From: SHXR01 sp046160305
GTDB lineage: Bacteria > Pseudomonadota > Gammaproteobacteria > Burkholderiales > SG8-39
Direction: 5' to 3'
Assembly: GCA_046160305.1 (NCBI GenBank)
Contig: JBJXGX010000272.1
Location: 47,779-111,778 of the forward strand
Length of the DNA: 64,000 nucleotides
Of the stretch, positions 8,286-16,840 are shown piece by piece. The position numbers were made by a program, and so were the translations under genes. Numbering within the stretch: the stretch's first letter is position 1; every line of letters begins with the position of its first letter. The notes beneath the pieces were generated by a model. The model worked only from the letters and a program-made list of their open reading frames with translations, was not told the origin of the DNA and did no database searches.

Positions 8286-8456
8286 CTAGGCGGTCTTCAG
8301 CTTCGTTCGAAACGAGTAGAGATCCGACTCGCTCAACATCTCTATCGCGCGCAGTTGACGCATCCCATCTTCGACCAGCGAGCGCCAATCGTCGCGCAAC
8401 ACCAGCTTGCGTTGAAAGGTGCTTTCAACAATCTCCCGCACGGCACGCTCAATCAT
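8286..8456 (-). CDS. Small hypothetical protein, 56 residues
   Basis: An ATG at 8456 opens 56 residues that look like real protein: I-E-R-A-V-R-E-I-V-E-S-T-F, K-L-V-L-R-D-D-W-R-S-L-V-E-D-G-M, Q-L-R-A-I-E-M-L-S-E-S-D-L-Y. It has alternating charged and hydrophobic residues and is predicted all-helical. A stop codon lies six codons upstream. No family is recognised. It could be a complete small gene or the tail of a decayed one. It follows the TerB-like and hypothetical genes on the same strand. Confidence 0.45.
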   Translation of the reverse strand: MIERAVREIVESTFQRKLVLRDDWRSLVEDGMRQLRAIEMLSESDLYSFRTKLKTA

Positions 8457-8749
8457 GCGGTTACGGGGACTTCAGTTCAGCATGCAACTGTTGTCGCGCG
8501 TCGCGATTTCACAGATTTTTCCGAACTTCGCGGAACTGCTGAAATGAACTCCGGGAAAGCGGCGGACACCGAACACCAGGCGGGGAATTGCCTATAGTTT
8601 TCCATCGGATGGTGCGTTGCGGGAGTCAGGAAAATTGAGGAACCAGAATAAAATTTCCCTTCGACGACACCCGCTGCTCTTGGCAAGGGATACCACCGAA
8701 GGGAGAAGGGGGGCGGAGAGGTAGCCCTAGAAATCCTCGCGCGCGGCCG

Positions 8750-9226
8750 TCATGCGGCCAACCGCAGTGGAGCGCCGCGCTCCGGCGTGGGCTCGGTGGC
8801 ACGCAGAAGCCGCTGATACAGGTCGTCGATGCGAAGATTCCAACGCGTAAGCACGTGTTTGAACATATCCAACTCGACCGCGCTAAGCCCGTCCTCCGCT
8901 GCGAGAACATTTAGTGCGAGGACGCACACGAGGATGCGCTTTTTCGAATCATCGACTGCCGCAAGGACCCTGTCGATGCGATCTGGATCGAGGAGTTGGA
9001 TGCGGCCATCGGCATCCTCGGCGGCAAGTAGATCGGCGCAGAATGAATGGGCGACTTCGACAAAGATAGAGCGCTTGATCCCTAGTAGACGAAATGCCTG
9101 GAGGCTGGCCAGCGCGTCGATCTCGCGCCGGCCGAGTCTGCCATCGCCGATCATCAGCATGAATAAGACCCGGGCGAGGGCCTGCGGGCTGTTGCGTCGG
9201 TAGTATCGGATCGGATGTGGCTTCAT
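8750..9226 (-). CDS. TerB-like (tellurite-resistance domain) protein
   Basis: The 158-residue protein is helical throughout, with Y-Y-R-R-N-S-P-Q-A-L-A-R-V-L at residues 8-21, M-L-M-I-G-D-G-R-L-G-R-R-E-I-D, and later N-V-L-A-A-E-D-G-L-S-A-V-E. Paired D-G-x-L-x-x-x-E motifs are the acidic metal-binding signature of TerB domains. These proteins are cytoplasmic and usually partner TerC-like membrane proteins, of which this window has three members or remnants. The C-terminus (T-P-E-R-G-A-P-L-R) is a tail. Confidence 0.8.
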   Translation of the reverse strand: MKPHPIRYYRRNSPQALARVLFMLMIGDGRLGRREIDALASLQAFRLLGIKRSIFVEVAHSFCADLLAAEDADGRIQLLDPDRIDRVLAAVDDSKKRILVCVLALNVLAAEDGLSAVELDMFKHVLTRWNLRIDDLYQRLLRATEPTPERGAPLRLAA

Positions 9227-9284
9227 GTTTGTACCATTTCAGTGGATGTTGGTGAGTGGCAATCGTATGACGGGCGGGGGCCAA

Positions 9285-9644
9285 TCAAGCGGTGGCGCGG
9301 ATTCGACGGTGACTTGACTGGCGAGCAGAGCCACCATATGCATCGATCCCATTTCGACCGGACAAGCGAAACTTCCGCGGGCCCGTGAAGCTGGCCTTGG
9401 TTTCCGAGGTCCGGGAGTAGGGGGTGCCGGTCATGACGTCATCGTCATCATCGATCCACGTATCGCTCGTCTTATGCTGACGCCGCAAGCGGTGCTGATC
9501 ATATTTTGGCGAAGGGTCGAATGCTCCATCCTCCCCTAGTTCGAACGCACGTTGTGGTGCGAGGAGTGTCGATCGCCGCGGTTGCTTTACGCTGCCGGGT
9601 GCCGTGCCAAGGGCAATGGCATCCAGACGGGTGTGCATGATCAT
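9285..9644 (-). CDS. Hypothetical protein, 119 residues
   Basis: The ATG at 9644 is preceded by GGAG with a 6-base gap, which supports translation. The product is polar, with a run of five aspartates (I-D-D-D-D-D-V-M) in the middle and many Arg and Ser residues near the end. There is no signal peptide, membrane segment or known motif. It lies upstream of the TerB-like gene on the same strand with a 58-base gap, so they may be cotranscribed. The low-complexity composition leaves room for a spurious frame. Confidence 0.4.
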   Translation of the reverse strand: MIMHTRLDAIALGTAPGSVKQPRRSTLLAPQRAFELGEDGAFDPSPKYDQHRLRRQHKTSDTWIDDDDDVMTGTPYSRTSETKASFTGPRKFRLSGRNGIDAYGGSARQSSHRRIRATA

Positions 9645-9744
9645 GTTTCGCTCCATTCAAGTTCACGTTTAGGTCGGAGCAGTTTTGCTTGCCGACGTGA
9701 ATGAAGCATCGGCCGCGCGTGCCAACGACAATCTGACGACAAGA

Positions 9745-11124
9745 TTACGAATGCGTAAGGATCGGAGAGTTGGCGGGCAGCCGAAATCCAATGCGTGTCG
9801 CGTGCCGTTGGCTGGTGGCGAACACGTCTCCGCCATGCATACTCGCGATGGCTTTGACGATGGCCAAGCCAAGTCCGTGCTGCTGATCGCGTGCCGTCCG
9901 CGCCTTATCGACGCGAAAGAAGCGCGCAAAGAGATTGGGCAGATGCTGCGGATCGATTTCAGGTCCCGGATTCAATACATACACTTCGATTCCTGCCTCG
10001 GTTGGACCGAGGCCGATTTCCATCGACCCTCCGCGCGGGGTATAGCGAATGGCATTGCTGACCAGGTTAGAGAGCGCGCGCCGAATTAGTCCGGGATCCG
10101 CAGGCACGGTTACTGCACCTGTGACCGTCGCCTTGATTCCGGCTTCATCGAGCGCGGATTCGTAGTACTCGAGAACCTTCTTGGCTTCTTCGTCCAGACG
10201 CACGCTTTGATATCGCTCGACACGTTCCCCGCGATCCGCCCGGGCAAGAAAAAGCATATCGTTCACCATGCTCTTCATCCGCTCGAGTTCCTCCATATTC
10301 GGGCCTAGCGTTTCCCGATACACAGCCGCGTCGCGCTCTGCTGAGAGGGCCAATTCCGTCCCGGCGATGAGGTTTGCTAGCGGCGTTCGGAGTTCATGCG
10401 CGACATCAGCGTTAGACGCCTCCATTTGTTCATAGGAAAGCGCCAGGCGATCCAGCACGCCGTTGAACGCGGCGCCAAGCTCGCGCAGCTCTGCCGGCAG
10501 TGATGAGGTATCGAGCCGCTTGCCTAGGCGTGCCGGATCAATCATGGCCGCCTCCTCGGCGATTCGCCGAACCGGCGCCAAGGCCCGCCGGGCCACCGCG
10601 CGTCCAAGCCCCGCGACGAGAACTACGCTCACGATTGTCGCGGCCGCCAGCGCCAGACGAAATTCGGCGAGCGTGCGTTGGATGGCCCGCTCATCCAATG
10701 CGACGATAATCTCGGAACCCGGAAAGGCCTCGCCCTTCGCAAGGGCGCTCACCAAACCGCGCATAGGCACGCCATCTTCCCGAATCACCGCAAGATCGTT
10801 ACCGTCTCTTGCGGCGATCGTCGGCATGCGCCGTCCACCATAGATGGCCGCGCCTTGCGAATCGCTGATCCATACCCTCAACTGGCCATGGCCGATGACG
10901 ATGTCATCGATGATTCGTTGCAGATTGGACCAGCCGGCGGGGTCTCTCACTTCACTCGCAAGATGCCTGATCAACTCAATTTTCCCGGCGAGCTCTTCGG
11001 CTTGGCGGTTGGCCAACTCGCGCCGCAACTCCATGTAGAGGACGACGCACGCCGCGCCGATGGTGACACAGGCAACCACCGTGAACAGCGCCGTGAGGAC
11101 GAACGCGATCGAACGATTGCGCAC
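9745..11124 (-). CDS. Sensor histidine kinase, heavy-metal (CusS/IrlS) type
   Basis: Two N-terminal membrane helices (about 8-30 and 155-177) bracket a periplasmic sensor loop of about 125 residues. A HAMP segment follows (A-L-A-P-V-R-R-I-A-E-E-A). The phosphoacceptor helix is A-D-V-A-H-E-L-R-T-P-L with His243, followed by N-box N-L-V-S-N-A-I-R-Y-T-P and G-box G-L-G-L-A-I-V-K. The start is GTG at 11124. It partners the response regulator, whose frame overlaps it by 154 bases. Neighbouring CusF-like protein points to copper or silver as signal, but no efflux pump is in the window. Confidence 0.9.
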   Translation of the reverse strand: MRNRSIAFVLTALFTVVACVTIGAACVVLYMELRRELANRQAEELAGKIELIRHLASEVRDPAGWSNLQRIIDDIVIGHGQLRVWISDSQGAAIYGGRRMPTIAARDGNDLAVIREDGVPMRGLVSALAKGEAFPGSEIIVALDERAIQRTLAEFRLALAAATIVSVVLVAGLGRAVARRALAPVRRIAEEAAMIDPARLGKRLDTSSLPAELRELGAAFNGVLDRLALSYEQMEASNADVAHELRTPLANLIAGTELALSAERDAAVYRETLGPNMEELERMKSMVNDMLFLARADRGERVERYQSVRLDEEAKKVLEYYESALDEAGIKATVTGAVTVPADPGLIRRALSNLVSNAIRYTPRGGSMEIGLGPTEAGIEVYVLNPGPEIDPQHLPNLFARFFRVDKARTARDQQHGLGLAIVKAIASMHGGDVFATSQRHATRIGFRLPANSPILTHS

Positions 11125-11810
11125 AGTCTGCGGTCCGCCCGATCCTCGATCACGTAGCCCATGCCACGAACGGTATGCAGCAACCTCTTCGGATAGGGAT
11201 CGTCAAGCTTCGCGCGCAGTCGGCGGACCGCGACCTCGACGACATTCGTGTCGCTGTCGAAATTCATGTCCCACACCTGCTCGGCGAGCTGCGACCGGGA
11301 GAGGACCTGGCCGCGCCGGCGCAGCAGGACCGAAAGTAGTGTGAACTCCTTGGCGGTGAGATCCAATCGATCTCCCGAACGGAACGCGCGGCGGCTCGCC
11401 AGATCGACTTCGAGGTCGGCGAGCTTGAGCGCCGTCGATTCCTGAGTACGCCCGCGCCGGAGCAAAGCCTGAATGCGGGCCAATAGCTCTGAAAAGGCGA
11501 ACGGTTTCACCAGATAGTCGTCGGCACCGCTTTGCAGGCCCCGTACGCGATCGTCGATCTTGTCGCGCGCGGTGAGCATCAATACCGGAGTGCCCTTCGA
11601 TCGGCGCAGCGCGGCCAGCACCCCAAAGCCGTCTACGCCGGGCAGCATCACATCGAGCACGACCAGGTCATACTCGCCCTCCGTCGCAAGATGCCGGCCA
11701 TCGATGCCATTGCGCGCCAGATCGACCACGAAGCCGTTTTCGGTGAGCGCCTTCTGGAGATAGTCGGCGGTCTTGTGTTCGTCCTCGACAATCAAAACAC
11801 GCATGAACAT
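10971..11810 (-). CDS. OmpR-family response regulator, CusR/CopR type, with an overlong C-terminus
   Basis: The receiver domain (1-120) has Asp10-Glu11, the phosphoacceptor Asp53 in V-L-D-V-M-L-P-G, and the lysine of Y-L-V-K-P-F. The winged-helix domain runs to V-R-G-M-G-Y-V-I-E-D-R at about residue 222. Family members stop within a few residues of this point. Here the frame continues 55 codons in Ser/Arg-rich sequence antisense to nothing and overlapping the kinase gene in another frame. A lost stop codon or small indel near 11130 is likely. DNA-binding function should be intact. The palindrome at 11862 is a plausible own operator. Confidence 0.88.
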   Translation of the reverse strand: MFMRVLIVEDEHKTADYLQKALTENGFVVDLARNGIDGRHLATEGEYDLVVLDVMLPGVDGFGVLAALRRSKGTPVLMLTARDKIDDRVRGLQSGADDYLVKPFAFSELLARIQALLRRGRTQESTALKLADLEVDLASRRAFRSGDRLDLTAKEFTLLSVLLRRRGQVLSRSQLAEQVWDMNFDSDTNVVEVAVRRLRAKLDDPYPKRLLHTVRGMGYVIEDRADRRLCAIVRSRSSSRRCSRWLPVSPSARRASSSTWSCGASWPTAKPKSSPGKLS

Positions 11811-11861
11811 GGAGTTCCGAGAAGGTGGGTTCGATGGTATCGCCAGCGCAAGGACCCATTC

Positions 11862-11877
11862 ATTACAAATTCGTAAT
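11862..11877. promoter_or_regulatory. Palindrome ATTACAAATTCGTAAT, metal-regulator box between two divergent genes
   Basis: The dyad ATTAC-N6-GTAAT lies between the response regulator gene (start 11810, leftward) and the CusF-like gene (start 11947, rightward). Copper-type OmpR regulators such as CusR and CopR bind dyads of this type (ATTACA...TGTAAT variants). Placed 52 and 70 bases from the two start codons, it could control both directions. Confidence 0.5.
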
Positions 11878-11946
11878 CACCCGGTAAGCGAAACATCCCC
11901 ATCAGCGCTTTAGTCTTGATGAAATGTTTGTGCGTGGAGCGCGCCG

Positions 11947-12306
11947 ATGAATAATGAGAGATTAGCGTGTCTGACGATGGCTGGGTTGGTTGCGTGGGGC
12001 TTTTACCCAGCCGACGGCATGGCCGAGAGCGCGTCGACCCGCGGGTGGGCGCCGAATCGAATCACCGAGGCCTCATACCGGCCGGACTTGTTCGTGGACG
12101 GTGTGGTGCGGATGGTGGATCGCGCCGGTGGCAATATCATCTTGCGCCATGGTCCGATTGAGAATCTTGGGATCCCACCCATGACGATGACGTTTCGGAT
12201 AATCGATTCGCGCCTGATCGAATCCCTCGAAGCGGGAACTGCCGTACGATTTGCGGCCGACCGCCTTGAAGGCAAGTTCACGATCGTGCATCTTGAGCGT
12301 CGGTAG
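11947..12306 (+). CDS. CusF-like periplasmic copper-binding protein
   Basis: An N-terminal signal peptide (about residues 1-25) precedes a small OB-fold: V-D-G-V-V-R-M-V-D, then L-R-H-G-P-I-E-N-L-G-I-P-P-M-T-M-T-F, then V-R-F-A-A-D. His68, Met79 and Met81 match the Cu(I)/Ag(I) ligands of E. coli CusF. The position of its capping Trp44 is Ile76 here, so the cation-pi cap is missing, as in many proteobacterial homologues. It would bind Cu(I) in the periplasm. It is divergent from the metal-type two-component system. Confidence 0.82.
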   Translation: MNNERLACLTMAGLVAWGFYPADGMAESASTRGWAPNRITEASYRPDLFVDGVVRMVDRAGGNIILRHGPIENLGIPPMTMTFRIIDSRLIESLEAGTAVRFAADRLEGKFTIVHLERR

Positions 12307-12441
12307 TCTGAGCATTGATCAACACGCGAATTTCCCAGCCGAGCCTCCCTTGAAGCTGCTTGCGGGCGCCTCCATATAGGGCACGGCGGTGGCGATCGGT
12401 TGCGCGCGACCAGGGAAAAATCGTTCCGGAATGGAAGGCCC

Positions 12442-13140
12442 ATGCAAACACTTCGCAAGGCAAATGAACGGGGTCATGCCGACCACGGTTGGTTGCGTTC
12501 CTTTCACAGCTTTTCGTTCGCCGACTATCACGATCCCGATCACATGGGGTTCGGTCCGCTGCGCGTGATCAACGAAGACCGTGTGCAACCAGGTAAGGGG
12601 TTCGGCACGCACGGTCATCGCGATATGGAAATCATCAGCTACGTTCTCGATGGTGCCCTGGAACACAAAGACAGCATCGGCACCGGATCCGTGATCCGTC
12701 CGGGGGATGTGCAGCGCATGAGCGCGGGCAAAGGCATCCGGCATAGCGAATTCAATCCCTCGCCAGGCGAGCTTGTTCATTTTCTGCAAATCTGGATCGA
12801 ACCAAACCTCACCGGCATCGAACCAAGCTATGAGCAGAAGCATTTCGATGCACCCGCCAAGCGCGGCAAGCTGCGGCTCGTCGCATCGCCCGATGGCCGC
12901 GAAGATTCAGTGAAGATTCACCAGGACGCCTACATGTTTGCCGGCCTGTTCGACAACGGCGAAGGCGCGGTCTACGAACTTGCTTTCGGGCGCCAAGCGT
13001 ATATCCACGTCGCGCGTGGCACGGTAACGATCAACGGCAATTCGCTAGTCGCGGGCGACGCATTGAAGCTCAGCGAGCTGTCCAAAGTGTCGGTCGAAAA
13101 CGGCAAAGACGCGGAGGTGCTGCTCTTCGATTTGTCGTAA
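12442..13140 (+). CDS. Pirin-family bicupin, YhhW type
   Basis: A 232-residue bicupin. The N-terminal cupin carries the metal motif G-T-H-G-H-R-D-M-E-I (about residues 55-64) and G-I-R-H-S-E-F-N (about 98-105), giving the three His and one Glu of pirins. The start M-Q-T-L-R-K-A is preceded by GGAAGG at 8 bases. YhhW-type pirins have quercetin 2,3-dioxygenase activity in vitro; the physiological role is not established. An unrelated pirin subtype lies at 26095. Confidence 0.9.
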   Translation: MQTLRKANERGHADHGWLRSFHSFSFADYHDPDHMGFGPLRVINEDRVQPGKGFGTHGHRDMEIISYVLDGALEHKDSIGTGSVIRPGDVQRMSAGKGIRHSEFNPSPGELVHFLQIWIEPNLTGIEPSYEQKHFDAPAKRGKLRLVASPDGREDSVKIHQDAYMFAGLFDNGEGAVYELAFGRQAYIHVARGTVTINGNSLVAGDALKLSELSKVSVENGKDAEVLLFDLS

Positions 13141-13200
13141 GCTCCCACGCGATCGGAAGAGCAGTAAAAACCGGGTTGATGTTCCGGCACACTTTGCAAC

Positions 13201-13740
13201 GTGATCGCCCTCCTCTACGCCCACCCCCACCCCGCCCGGTCGCGCGCCAACCGCGTGCTGCTCGATGCCGCGCGCACCGTGCCTGGCATCACCGTGCGCT
13301 CCTTGTACGACACGTATCCTGACTTCGACATCGATGTTGCCGCCGAGCGCAGATTGCTCGCCGATACGAAGCTCATCGTGTGGCAGCACCCGCTCATGTG
13401 GTACTCGGCGCCCGCGCTCATGAAGCTTTGGTTCGATAGCGTGCTTGCACACGGCTGGGCCTATGGTGAAGGTGGCACCGCGCTCGCTGGAAAGTCGTGC
13501 CTTTGGGTGACCACGACCGGTGCGCCGCCAGACGACTATTCGCCCGCGGGCAAGCATCAGTACCCATTTGAAGCCTTCACTCCGTTGATCGAAATGACTG
13601 CGCGCTATTGCCACATGCATTGGCTCGCACCGATCATCGTGCATGGGGCGCATCTGATCGACGATGCAACCTTGCAGAATCACGCAGCCCAATACCGCGA
13701 TCGCTTGATCTCATTCACGCAGGAGGCCGATCGTGGCTGA
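13201..13740 (+). CDS. kefF: NAD(P)H oxidoreductase, KefF-type ancillary flavoprotein
   Basis: A flavodoxin-like quinone reductase of 179 residues: Y-A-H-P-H-P-A-R-S-R-A-N near the N-terminus binds the FMN phosphate, Q-H-P-L-M-W-Y-S-A-P at 61-70 is the family signature, and A-Y-G-E-G-G-T-A-L follows. KefF binds KefC and is needed for full potassium efflux activity. The start is GTG at 13201. The stop overlaps the kefC start by 8 bases, so translation is coupled. The gene order kefF-kefC is conserved and strongly supports the assignment. Confidence 0.88.
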   Translation: MIALLYAHPHPARSRANRVLLDAARTVPGITVRSLYDTYPDFDIDVAAERRLLADTKLIVWQHPLMWYSAPALMKLWFDSVLAHGWAYGEGGTALAGKSCLWVTTTGAPPDDYSPAGKHQYPFEAFTPLIEMTARYCHMHWLAPIIVHGAHLIDDATLQNHAAQYRDRLISFTQEADRG

Positions 13741-15529
13741 ACCGTCGCTCCTGCGCGATGCGATCGTCTTCCTTGGCGCGGCCGTCGTCTGCGTGCCGCT
13801 AGCCAAGCGTGGTGGCCTTGGCTCGGTCATGGGTTACCTGATCGCAGGCTGGCTGATCGGACCCTGGGGGTTCAAGCTGGTCGGCGCGGTTGAGTCGACC
13901 TTGCACTTCGCCGAGCTTGGGGTCGTGCTCATGTTGTTTCTGATTGGTCTGGAACTCGATCTCAAACGGCTGATCGCGATGCGCCGCGCAGTGTTTGGCG
14001 GTGGCGCATTGCAGATGGCCGCATGCGGCAGCGTACTGGCCCTTGGTCTGTTCGCGCTTGGCTTGTCATGGCAGGCCGCGCTCGCGGCCGGTCTGGCATT
14101 GGCCATGTCATCGACGGCGATTGCGGTGCAAACGATGAACGAGCGCAATCTCATGAATTCACCGGTCGGCCGCAGCAGTTTTGCAGTGTTGCTGTTCCAG
14201 GACATCGCGGCGATCCCCTTGATTGCGCTGGTGCCGTTTCTGGGCGTGATGAGTGATACCGGCGAGTCAGGCTGGATTGGTGCCGGCAAGGCCATCGCCG
14301 CGATCGTTGGGGTGGTGATCATCGGCCGGTTTCTCACGCGACCGCTGATGCGCTTGATCGCCAAGGCAGACGTCCGCGAGATCTTCACGGCATTCGCTTT
14401 GCTGCTCGTGATCGGCATTGCGCAATTGATGAGCGCGGCCGGTTTGTCGATGGCATTGGGCGCGTTTCTCGCCGGCGTGTTGCTTGCCAGCTCCGAATAT
14501 CGTCACGCACTGGAAAGCGATATTGCCCCATTCAAGGGATTGCTGTTGGGGCTCTTCTTCATCGCAGTAGGCATGTCGATCGACGTTGGACAAGTCATCG
14601 CCCGTCCCGGATTGCTTGCGGCACTGGTCATTGGCCTGCTCGTTCTCAAGGGAACCGCGCTCGCCCTCATCGCACCACGGCTTGACGTTCCACGAGCAGA
14701 GCGCCTGCTCTTCGCGGCGCTGCTCGCGCAAGCGGGTGAATTCGCGTTTGTCGTGCTGGGCGTCGCACGCGAAGCGCAGATCCTGCCGCGCGATTGGGAG
14801 GGGCTGCTGACCGCCGCAGTCGCCTTGTCGATGGCGATGACCACGCTCCTCCTGATCGCCTTCGATCGCCTTACGGTAAAGCATGCGCAGACCGAGCGCG
14901 CAGCGGATTCGATCGACGACGATACCGCGCCGGTAATCATCGCGGGCATGGGACGCTACGGGCAAATCATCGGTCGTGTGCTGCTCGCACAAGGCATTCC
15001 GATTACGGTGCTCGATCATGACCCCGAGCAGATCGATACGGTGCGCAGGTTCGGCTACAGAGTATTTTATGGCGATGCAACGCGGCTCGATCTGCTGCAA
15101 GCGGCCGGGGCCGCCAAGGCGAAGCTGCTGGTGATCGCGATCGACGATGTCGCCGACAGCTTGGTGTTGGTCGATGTGGCGAAGGCGAGTTTTCCCAATC
15201 TGACCATCATCGCTCGCGCCCGCAATGTCCGGCACTGGCTCGAGCTCGCTGACCGCGGCGTCACCGCGATCGAACGGGAAACCTTCGAGTCTTCGCTGCG
15301 CAGTGCCCGCGCTGCTTTGACCGCGCTTGGCGTCGCCGCCTATGAGGCGCGTGAGATTACCGATGCGTTCCGGCGGCATAATCTGGCGACCTTGAACGCC
15401 ATGCTCCCGCACTTCACCGACGAAGCGAAAACCGTGGCCATCGTCAAGAGCGGTCGCGAAGAGCTCGAAGCAAACCTGCTCGGTGATCGCGAGGCGCGAA
15501 CGAAACCACATGCGGGGGGCTGGCACTGA
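13733..15529 (+). CDS. kefC: Glutathione-regulated potassium efflux protein KefC (CPA2 antiporter)
   Basis: A 598-residue protein with about 12 membrane helices of the CPA2 antiporter fold (residues 1-380; L-I-G-L-E-L-D-L-K near 61-69, and A-V-L-L-F-Q-D-I-A-A-I-P-L near 148-160). A cytoplasmic RCK domain follows, beginning P-V-I-I-A-G-M-G-R-Y-G-Q-I at about 400 with the nucleotide-binding glycines and Y-G-D-A-T-R-L-D-L-L-Q-A-A-G-A. It exports potassium in exchange for protons when electrophile-glutathione adducts bind, acidifying and protecting the cell. It is full length and paired with KefF. Confidence 0.93.
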   Translation: MAEPSLLRDAIVFLGAAVVCVPLAKRGGLGSVMGYLIAGWLIGPWGFKLVGAVESTLHFAELGVVLMLFLIGLELDLKRLIAMRRAVFGGGALQMAACGSVLALGLFALGLSWQAALAAGLALAMSSTAIAVQTMNERNLMNSPVGRSSFAVLLFQDIAAIPLIALVPFLGVMSDTGESGWIGAGKAIAAIVGVVIIGRFLTRPLMRLIAKADVREIFTAFALLLVIGIAQLMSAAGLSMALGAFLAGVLLASSEYRHALESDIAPFKGLLLGLFFIAVGMSIDVGQVIARPGLLAALVIGLLVLKGTALALIAPRLDVPRAERLLFAALLAQAGEFAFVVLGVAREAQILPRDWEGLLTAAVALSMAMTTLLLIAFDRLTVKHAQTERAADSIDDDTAPVIIAGMGRYGQIIGRVLLAQGIPITVLDHDPEQIDTVRRFGYRVFYGDATRLDLLQAAGAAKAKLLVIAIDDVADSLVLVDVAKASFPNLTIIARARNVRHWLELADRGVTAIERETFESSLRSARAALTALGVAAYEAREITDAFRRHNLATLNAMLPHFTDEAKTVAIVKSGREELEANLLGDREARTKPHAGGWH

Positions 15530-15625
15530 GTGGGGAAGGAGCTCGGCGCTTCCAGACATGGCATCATTTGCAGAGCGACTCGTAATCAACCGGTAGCACC
15601 ATCTCCGATCGGAATGTCATAGCCT

Positions 15626-16267
15626 ATGCGCCGCTTTCCCAAAGACATCTACACCGAGCCCGATGACGTCGATCCCGAAACGTTGAACAATCTTGGTCCG
15701 CTGCGACCGATGGCCGGCGTCTGGCAGGGCAAGCGGGGACTCGATATCAATCCCAAGGCCGACGGCCCTGAGCGGCAAGCATTCATCGAACGGATCGAGC
15801 TACAGCCGATCGATCCGCAGACCAATGGCCCGCAGCTCCTCTACGGGTTGCGCTACCACCAGCATGTCGTCAAGCCGGGCGAGATCGCAACCTATCATGA
15901 TCAAATCGGCTATTGGCTTTGGGAGCCGGCCACCGGCATGATTTTCCAGACCTTGGCGATCCCGCGGGCGCAAGTCGCGCTGGCGATCGGCCGCGCCAAG
16001 CCGGCGGCCAAACGCTTCGAACTGATCGCGAAGCGCGGTCAAACACAGAACGGCATCTCCTCGAACCCGTTTCTCGAACATGCATTCAAGACGGTTGAGT
16101 ACCGGATCAAAGTGACCATCAACAAAGACGGGAGCTGGAAGTATGATGAGGACACCGTGCTGAAGATCCGCGGGCAAACGAAGCTGTTTCATCACACCGA
16201 CCGCAGCACGCTCACGAGAATCGGGGCGCCGATTCCGAATCCGATGGCACGCCGTAAGAAAGTGTAA
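15626..16267 (+). CDS. FABP/nitrobindin-like heme-binding beta-barrel protein
   Basis: A 213-residue soluble protein. Residues 20-200 read as a lipocalin-like barrel: L-R-P-M-A-G-V-W-Q-G-K-R-G at 26-38, Y-H-D-Q-I-G-Y-W-L-W-E-P, F-E-L-I-A-K-R, and a closing strand with L-F-H-H-T-D-R-S-T-L-T. The late His in H-T-D is where nitrobindin-type proteins bind heme iron. The physiological ligand is unknown. Here the barrel is longer than in plant nitrobindins. It stands alone after kefC with a 96-base gap. Confidence 0.72.
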   Translation: MRRFPKDIYTEPDDVDPETLNNLGPLRPMAGVWQGKRGLDINPKADGPERQAFIERIELQPIDPQTNGPQLLYGLRYHQHVVKPGEIATYHDQIGYWLWEPATGMIFQTLAIPRAQVALAIGRAKPAAKRFELIAKRGQTQNGISSNPFLEHAFKTVEYRIKVTINKDGSWKYDEDTVLKIRGQTKLFHHTDRSTLTRIGAPIPNPMARRKKV

Positions 16268-16288
16268 GCGCGCGCGCCGCAGTCCGCA

Positions 16289-16840
16289 TCAATCCGGGCA
16301 GGCGGCCCCGCTGTTGACCCATTCGCCGAGCGCGCGCGAAAAATCGGCGTGCGCAATCGGCACCGGTGTGCGATCGCCGCCCGGCGCCCAGCCCCAAAGC
16401 ACGAGGGGATCGTTCGTCATGTGTTGCACCAGCTTGGCAAGGTCGCGGTTGCCGTTCTTGCGCGGATCCTTCAATGCCTTGCAAAGCGTGCTGATGCCAA
16501 GCCCCTCCCACCCCATCGAAAGTGGCGCGAGTTGCCAATGCGGTGCGCCCGGCACACCGCTCGCCGTGTGGTTGTTCGCCTGATGACAAGTCACACACTG
16601 CATCGCCGGCGCACCGTTGTCCCGCGGACCGCGCACGACCAGGAAATCATGGCGCCGCCGTTCATCACCCTGGCGCGGAAAGGTGGTGATCGTATGGCAG
16701 TTGAGACAGCGCGGATGGGTCAGCACCGGTGCGATCTTTTCAGCGAACACCAACGCACCACTTTGCCCCTGCGCTGCCGCCTCGGTCACGGCGGTTAGCG
16801 TCATAGCCGCGAGGGCGACTGTCATGATCGCTCGGATCAT
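16289..16840 (-). CDS. Secreted diheme cytochrome c-like subunit of an isoquinoline 1-oxidoreductase-type enzyme
   Basis: A signal peptide (1-24) is followed by two heme c motifs, C-L-N-C-H at residues 45-49 and C-V-T-C-H at 82-86. Further His and Met residues are available as axial ligands. Its start overlaps the stop of the [2Fe-2S] subunit gene by 4 bases, so it belongs to the enzyme operon and should pass electrons from the molybdenum hydroxylase to the respiratory chain in the periplasm. The 183-residue length fits the small cytochromes found next to ior genes. Confidence 0.8.
   Translation of the reverse strand: MIRAIMTVALAAMTLTAVTEAAAQGQSGALVFAEKIAPVLTHPRCLNCHTITTFPRQGDERRRHDFLVVRGPRDNGAPAMQCVTCHQANNHTASGVPGAPHWQLAPLSMGWEGLGISTLCKALKDPRKNGNRDLAKLVQHMTNDPLVLWGWAPGGDRTPVPIAHADFSRALGEWVNSGAACPD

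Noticed and set aside
14267..15589. A 440-codon frame opposite kefC
   Set aside because: Antisense shadow of the RCK half of kefC, with no motif.
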